A stretch of DNA of 64,000 bases from the NCBI GenBank assembly GCA_963849605.1, contig CAWKHX010000017.1:310001-374000 (forward strand). The letters are read 5' to 3'. Source of the stretch: DASPHG01 sp963849605 (GTDB taxonomy: Bacteria > Actinomycetota > Thermoleophilia > Solirubrobacterales > Thermoleophilaceae). The notes under the pieces were generated by a model. That model searched no databases, was not told where the DNA came from, and saw nothing but the letters and a program-made list of their open reading frames with translations. A program made the position numbers and the translations under genes. Shown one piece after another: positions 60,596 through 64,000 of the stretch (its first letter is position 1; each line of letters opens with the position of its first letter).

Positions 60596-61363
60596 ATGAT
60601 CACTCACCGAAGGACCGCAACGCTTTTCCTGATCTTGTCCGCGCTGGGCGTGGCCGCGTGTGGCGGCGACGACGGCAACAGCACCGCCAGCACCGGCACC
60701 AGCTCCGCGCAGGATCTCCCGCAGGGCAGTGAGCATGTCGAGCTCGACCCGGCCGACTTCACCACGGAGATCGACAACCCGTGGTGGCCGATGACACCGG
60801 GCAGTCGTTGGGTGTACCACGAGTTCGACAGCGAGGGCGCGAACCAGAAGGTTGTCGTGACGGTCACGAATCGTACGAAGACGATCGCGAACGGAATCGA
60901 GGCCCGGGTCGTGCATGACGCCGTCACCGAGGACGGGAAGTTCGTCGAGGTCACCGACGACTGGTACGCACAGGACAAGGACGGGAACATCTGGTACCTC
61001 GGCGAGGACACGACCGAGTACGAGAACGGAAAGCCCGTGTCGACGTCCGGCTCGTTCGAGGCCGGCGTCGACGGCGCCGAGCCGGGCATCATCATGCCCG
61101 CGCAGCCCGAACCCGGCATGACGTACCGCCAGGAGTACTACAAGGGCGAGGCCGAGGATGCGGCCTCGATCGTGTCGCTCGACCAGCAGGCCGAGGTGCC
61201 CGCCGGGCACTACAAGCCAGTGTTGATGACGAACGACGTCAACCCGCTCGAGCCGAAGGTGAACGAGTTCAAGTTCTTCGCCCGCGGCGTGGGCCCGGTC
61301 CTTGCGATCGGCGTCTCAGGCGGAAGCGACCGCGAGGAGCTCCTCAGCTACCGCGCGGGCTAG
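60596..61363 (+). CDS. Lipoprotein of unknown function
   Basis: 255 residues. Signal peptide and lipobox (FLILSALGVAACGGDDGNST, lipobox Cys). The mature part is mostly beta (DNPWWPMTPGSRWVYHEFDS; VVVTVTNRTKTIANGIEARV; NIWYLGEDTTEYENGKPVST). The W-P-M-x-P-G-x-x-W-x-Y element recurs in actinobacterial secreted proteins I have seen, but its function is unknown to me. 32 bp after the orphan binding protein, so it may be an operon partner. Confidence 0.75.
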   Translation: MITHRRTATLFLILSALGVAACGGDDGNSTASTGTSSAQDLPQGSEHVELDPADFTTEIDNPWWPMTPGSRWVYHEFDSEGANQKVVVTVTNRTKTIANGIEARVVHDAVTEDGKFVEVTDDWYAQDKDGNIWYLGEDTTEYENGKPVSTSGSFEAGVDGAEPGIIMPAQPEPGMTYRQEYYKGEAEDAASIVSLDQQAEVPAGHYKPVLMTNDVNPLEPKVNEFKFFARGVGPVLAIGVSGGSDREELLSYRAG

Positions 61364-61716
61364 CCGGCCAGCTTCTCGACCAGTGCCGCGGCTTCGCGGT
61401 TCATCCGCGACCGCGGCACGACGAGGTCGAAGCCCGCCTGCTCGGCCCGCCGGCGAGTCTCCTGGTCGACGTGCGAGTAGAAGCCGAGCGTCGCCTTCCC
61501 CTCGAGCTCGCGGCCCATCCGCATCGACTCGACGAGGATCGCGCCGTCGAAGTTCTCGTCGGTCAGGTCGACGACCAGCACGTCCGCCTCAGGCACGGCC
61601 GCGCGGGCCATGTCCTCGCCGTCGTACCGAGTGACGTCGTGTCCGCCGGCCCGCAGCGCTCCCTCGGCCTTCGAGCCGAAGAGCAGGTCCGGACAGAGGA
61701 GTGCGACGCGCGCCAC
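61360..61716 (-). CDS. Receiver-like small cytoplasmic protein
   Basis: 118 residues from a GTG at 61716. A flavodoxin-like/receiver fold: VALLCPDLLFGSKAEGALRA, the Asp strand DVLVVDLTDENFDGAILV, and TLGFYSHVDQETRRRAEQAG. Key phosphorylation residues beyond the central Asp are not clearly present. It may be a degenerate receiver. The start abuts the stop of the upstream gene with a one-base overlap. Confidence 0.6.
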   Translation of the reverse strand: MARVALLCPDLLFGSKAEGALRAGGHDVTRYDGEDMARAAVPEADVLVVDLTDENFDGAILVESMRMGRELEGKATLGFYSHVDQETRRRAEQAGFDLVVPRSRMNREAAALVEKLAG

Positions 61717-62099
61717 TACTGCGCGCGGCGGCGGCGGAACTCCTGCCGCACCGATTCCGGCCGGCCCCACATCTGCGTCACCTCGACGCGGCCGGAGCGG
61801 ACCTCGCGGACGGCGATCTCGCCGTCGATCCGGAGGTCGTCGAGCACCTTCAGCGTCCCGTGGACCGTCTGTGCAGCCGCCGCGTGGCCGAACTCGTGGG
61901 CGACGAGGATCCGCCAGTGCCAGTCGTGCTTGCTGTACCCCTGCGCGTTGACCTGCACGAGGATCGTGGCGGCCTCGATGTAGCGGTCCTCGTCGTCGAT
62001 CCGGATGTCGAACTGGAGGTGGCTCCAGTCCGGCGGGAGCGAATCGACGATCTGCTGGAAATCGTCTGCCAGGGGCACGCTTTGCAGCGTACCTCGCAC
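61716..62099 (-). CDS. Hypothetical protein with HExxH-like stretch
   Basis: 127 residues (the GTG at 62078 would remove seven). VPLADDFQQIVDSLPPDWSH, DEDRYIEAATILVQVNAQGY and SKHDWHWRILVAHEFGHAAA look like a conserved globular protein. HEFGH fits the HExxH pattern of metalloproteases, but no signal peptide or third ligand is obvious, so I do not call it one. Followed directly by the receiver-like gene. Confidence 0.65.
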   Translation of the reverse strand: MRGTLQSVPLADDFQQIVDSLPPDWSHLQFDIRIDDEDRYIEAATILVQVNAQGYSKHDWHWRILVAHEFGHAAAAQTVHGTLKVLDDLRIDGEIAVREVRSGRVEVTQMWGRPESVRQEFRRRRAQ

Positions 62100-62158
62100 A
62101 AGCGTCCAGCACGAACGCAGATCCTGAAGCCCAAGGAGCGCCTGCCGATGACGGAACC

Positions 62159-62260
62159 ATGCAGTTCCTCGTCACGAACCGTCGCACCCGGGTCGCGATG
62201 AACGCCAGCGGTCTCCTCTTCGCGTTCTCGCTGATCGCCCTGGTCTCGCACGGCGCCTAG
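62159..62260 (+). CDS. Possible 33-residue single-helix peptide
   Basis: ATG at 62159 opens MQFLVTNRRTRVAMNASGL then a hydrophobic run LFAFSLIALVSHGA and TAG. A GGAA lies five bases before. Basic head and one short helix make a membrane peptide plausible, but there is no strong RBS and no second line of evidence. Confidence 0.35.
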   Translation: MQFLVTNRRTRVAMNASGLLFAFSLIALVSHGA

Positions 62261-62267
62261 GCTAAGA

Positions 62268-62305
62268 GCGGGCGAAGCCCGCGGTTACGGCGACTGGATG
62301 TCGCC
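62268..62305. terminator. Paired hairpins after the DtxR/MntR regulator gene
   Basis: On the minus strand, reading from the regulator's stop: GGCGAC-ATCCA-GTCGCC (62289-62305), then GCGGGC-TTC-GCCCGC (62268-62282). GC-rich stems, no long U run. Likely transcription terminator. The first stem belongs to the 60-bp repeat. Confidence 0.5.
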
Positions 62306-62341
62306 TAATGCCTCAGAACGCGGGCAGGGATGTCCGCGGAG
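62282..62341 (-). repeat. 60-bp double-hairpin repeat, copy 2, overlapping the regulator's 3' end
   Basis: Minus strand reads CCGCGGACATCCCTGCCCGC, then about 16 bases, then GGCGACATCCAGTCGCC and CGTAACCGC. Matches copy 1 at 59518. Here the first half is inside the coding sequence and encodes the last residues SADIPARVLRH of the regulator. Confidence 0.6.
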
Positions 62342-63006
62342 GTAACCACCCTCATTGCCCGGGCCAAGCCGAGCCCGAGCGGAAGCTCGCGTCTGCCGAC
62401 GCGGACGTTGAGCGGGCCGCCGAACGGCTCGCGCTCCAGGACCTCCATGCGTGTCCCGGGCTCGATCCCCCGCTCGCCCAGGTAGCGCAGCATCGCCGGG
62501 TCGGAATCCGAGACCCTTGTCAGGACGACGAGGTCCCCGGGCTCACTGTCCGCGAGCGACCTGGTCGGGCTCTCCTCGATGTGGCCGTCGCGCGTCGGGA
62601 TCGGGTCGCCGTGCGGATCGTGCGTCGGCTCGCCCAGCTTCTCCGCGATCAGATCCGACAGCTCTCCCGAGATCGCGTGCTCGAGCACCTCGGCCTCGTC
62701 GTGAACGCGATCCCACGGCATCCCGAGCGCCTCCGACAGGTACAGCTCGAGCAGCCGGTGGTGGCGGATCACCTCGAGCGCGAGCTTCTCGCCGGACTCC
62801 GTGAGCTGCACGCCCTTGTAGGGCTCGTGGCTAACGAGGCCGAGCTCCGCGAGCCGCTTGGCCATGGCCGATGCCGACGCGGGCGACACGTGCAGCCGCT
62901 CCGCGAGCGCCGACGTGGCGACCGCCTTCTCGCCGCGCCGCGATAGCGAGTAGATCGCCTTCGCGTAATCCTGAACCGCGTGTGAGGTCTCGGTCTCCAT
63001 GGTCAC
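62305..63006 (-). CDS. DtxR/MntR-family metal-dependent transcriptional regulator
   Basis: 233 residues from a GTG at 63006 (ATG at 63000 also possible), overlapping the ZIP gene stop by 4 bp (GTGA). HTH at about 25-65 (ATSALAERLHVSPASASAMA), dimerisation/metal domain (EAEVLEHAISGELSDLIAEK, DPHGDPIPTRDGHIEE), and a C-terminal FeoA/SH3-like domain (LTRVSDSDPAMLRYLGERGI). Metal-loaded members repress uptake genes. Iron or manganese cannot be told apart here. Co-transcribed with the ZIP transporter gene, so likely its regulator. Confidence 0.92.
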   Translation of the reverse strand: MTMETETSHAVQDYAKAIYSLSRRGEKAVATSALAERLHVSPASASAMAKRLAELGLVSHEPYKGVQLTESGEKLALEVIRHHRLLELYLSEALGMPWDRVHDEAEVLEHAISGELSDLIAEKLGEPTHDPHGDPIPTRDGHIEESPTRSLADSEPGDLVVLTRVSDSDPAMLRYLGERGIEPGTRMEVLEREPFGGPLNVRVGRRELPLGLGLARAMRVVTSADIPARVLRH

Positions 63007-64000
63007 ACCGAGATCAGGAGGCTCGTGGCGTACATGACGAGCAGCCCGGCCGCCAGCCCGCCCGCGGCGAGCGGGTGGAGCAGGCGGCCCGTGCTATCGC
63101 GCACCTGAGGCGCGATCTGCACGATGACGCGAGCGATCGCGCCCACACCGACGCCAAACATGAACGCAGCGAGGTTCGGGTCGAACGCGGACGCTCCGAT
63201 CCACGCGCCCAGGATCGCCGGCGCGCCCGCGATCAGGCCGAGCATGGCGAGTCGCCGGACGCGCGGCCGCTGCTCGGCCACCGGCGCGACGATCGCGATC
63301 CCCTCCGTCGTGTTGTGGATCGCAAAGCCCACGACGAGCGCCGCACCGAGCGCGAGCGAGCCGACGGCGTAGGCGGAGCCGATCACCAGGCCCTCGCCGA
63401 GGTTGTGAAGGCCGATCCCGATCGCGACCAGGAGGGCCACGCGCTCTCCGCCGCTTCCGCGCCGGTCCAGCCAGCCGTCGACGGCGACGAGCACCAGGTA
63501 CGCGAGCGCAGCGCCCAGCCACATCAACGCGCCACCCCCGAGCGACTCAGCCCCCGAGGCCCCGAGGTCGAGGCCCTCGATCGCGGCATCGATGCCGAGG
63601 AACACGAGCAGGCCGATCGTGAGCGCCAGCAAGAACCGCAGCCAGCGCTTGTCGAGCTGCCGCATCCACGGCAGCCAGAGCATGCCCACCGCGATCGGGA
63701 TGATCCCGACGTACAGTCCGATGAGCCCCATCAGGCCGTAGAAGCCGGCGTCGGCGTCGGGCGTCTCCGTGGCCACGTCGATCGACTTGTCCACCGTTCC
63801 GCCGGTCGAGGTGAGCAGCACGACCTCGTAGGCCTCGCCCTCGATCCACGGGTAGTCGATCGTCAGCCGCGAGCGGTCCAGGCGGCCCAGCTCGTCGTCG
63901 TCCTGTGTGAACACCGCAAAGCCGTCGTTGACGATCGCCTGCTCGATCCGGACGGGGTCGGGCCCGTCGTTCTGGAGGGTCAGCTCGATCTGGCCGGGAT
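63003..64000 (-). CDS. ZIP-family metal transporter, 5' end off the window
   Basis: The frame is open at the right edge, so the N-terminus is missing. The visible N-terminal part is an extracellular beta domain (GQIELTLQNDGPDPVRIEQA ... EGEAYEVVLLTSTGG). Eight membrane helices follow, with the metal-site motifs GIGLHNLGEGLVIGSAYAVG (HNxGE) and FAIHNTTEGIAIVAPV (HNxxEG) of the ZIP family. It should import or export a divalent metal. The outer beta domain is unusual for ZIP proteins. The DtxR/MntR gene overlaps its stop. Confidence 0.85.
   Translation of the reverse strand, partial: PGQIELTLQNDGPDPVRIEQAIVNDGFAVFTQDDDELGRLDRSRLTIDYPWIEGEAYEVVLLTSTGGTVDKSIDVATETPDADAGFYGLMGLIGLYVGIIPIAVGMLWLPWMRQLDKRWLRFLLALTIGLLVFLGIDAAIEGLDLGASGAESLGGGALMWLGAALAYLVLVAVDGWLDRRGSGGERVALLVAIGIGLHNLGEGLVIGSAYAVGSLALGAALVVGFAIHNTTEGIAIVAPVAEQRPRVRRLAMLGLIAGAPAILGAWIGASAFDPNLAAFMFGVGVGAIARVIVQIAPQVRDSTGRLLHPLAAGGLAAGLLVMYATSLLISV

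Noticed and set aside
61716..62099. HEFGH as a metalloprotease site
   Set aside because: No signal peptide, no third ligand, and the surrounding helix does not resemble a zincin; may be coincidental.

Overview
The window is a GC-rich (about 70 percent by eye), gene-dense bacterial chromosome segment. Short intergenic gaps, many 1-4 bp ATGA/GTGA gene overlaps, frequent GTG/TTG starts, a complete coenzyme F420 pathway with fused FO synthase (FbiC), secreted proteins rich in Arg, Ala and Gly, and CCA-less tRNA genes point to a deep-branching actinobacterium, probably of the Thermoleophilia/Solirubrobacterales type. That placement is inference; there is no rRNA in the window. Most of it looks like core chromosome. 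The only accessory-looking stretch is around the tRNA genes at 33.5-41 kb.

Layout. 0-9.5 kb: end of a metal-binding ABC lipoprotein, a zinc-ribbon/discoidin-like membrane protein, an ECF sigma/anti-sigma pair, an Rrf2 regulator, two multi-pass GT-C-like membrane proteins around an FMN 2-hydroxyacid dehydrogenase, and a stand-alone 5'-3' exonuclease. 9.5-16.6 kb: small secreted and membrane proteins, including a protein with two Cys-rich repeats, an RTX-type calcium-binding protein and a divergent cupin/TetR pair with two matching operators. 16.6-27.4 kb: ACT-type threonine ammonia-lyase, CocE/NonD hydrolase, coiled-coil, cNMP-binding and molbindin proteins, a four-gene unit ending in glutamate decarboxylase, a 19-residue membrane peptide, a Lys/Ala-rich basic protein and CsbD. 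27.4-32.5 kb: TypA (frameshifted as given), an S4 protein, and secreted SGNH hydrolase, metalloprotease and M23 peptidase. 32.6-41 kb: GGDEF protein, HdeD-like, DUF1326, class III cyclase and M55 D-aminopeptidase genes interleaved with short copies of the tRNA-Pro 3' end, then five tRNA genes (Pro, Gly, Trp, two Leu), an M15-like peptidase, an enoyl-CoA hydratase and a LAGLIDADG-like gene broken by a stop.

41-53.4 kb: two membrane proteins, an M28 peptidase, then an acyl-CoA/ketone-body block: acetoacetyl-CoA synthetase, biotin-dependent carboxyltransferase, 3-hydroxyacyl-CoA dehydrogenase, enoyl-CoA hydratase, RidA, alpha/beta hydrolase, HMG-CoA lyase and SDR, with a subtilase embedded. Together these could take a leucine-type branched acyl-CoA through HMG-CoA to acetoacetate and acetoacetyl-CoA. 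53.4-58.7 kb: F420 module npdG-cofD-cofC-cofE on plus, converging on fbiC on minus. 58.7-64 kb: aquaporin, an orphan NMT1/ThiY-type lipoprotein, a second lipoprotein, a receiver-like protein, and a DtxR/MntR regulator overlapping a ZIP-family transporter that runs off the window.

Several genes are broken as given: TypA, TetR and RTX by apparent 1-bp frameshifts, the LAGLIDADG-like gene by one stop, and ilvA and cofE by lack of a standard start codon. The frameshifts are more likely assembly or sequencing errors than real decay. I saw no CRISPR array, insertion sequence, integrase or obvious novel defence system. The signals least explained by known families are a 27-codon basic tail conserved with synonymous changes after two unrelated genes, the clustered tRNA-Pro fragments, and a 60-bp double-hairpin repeat.
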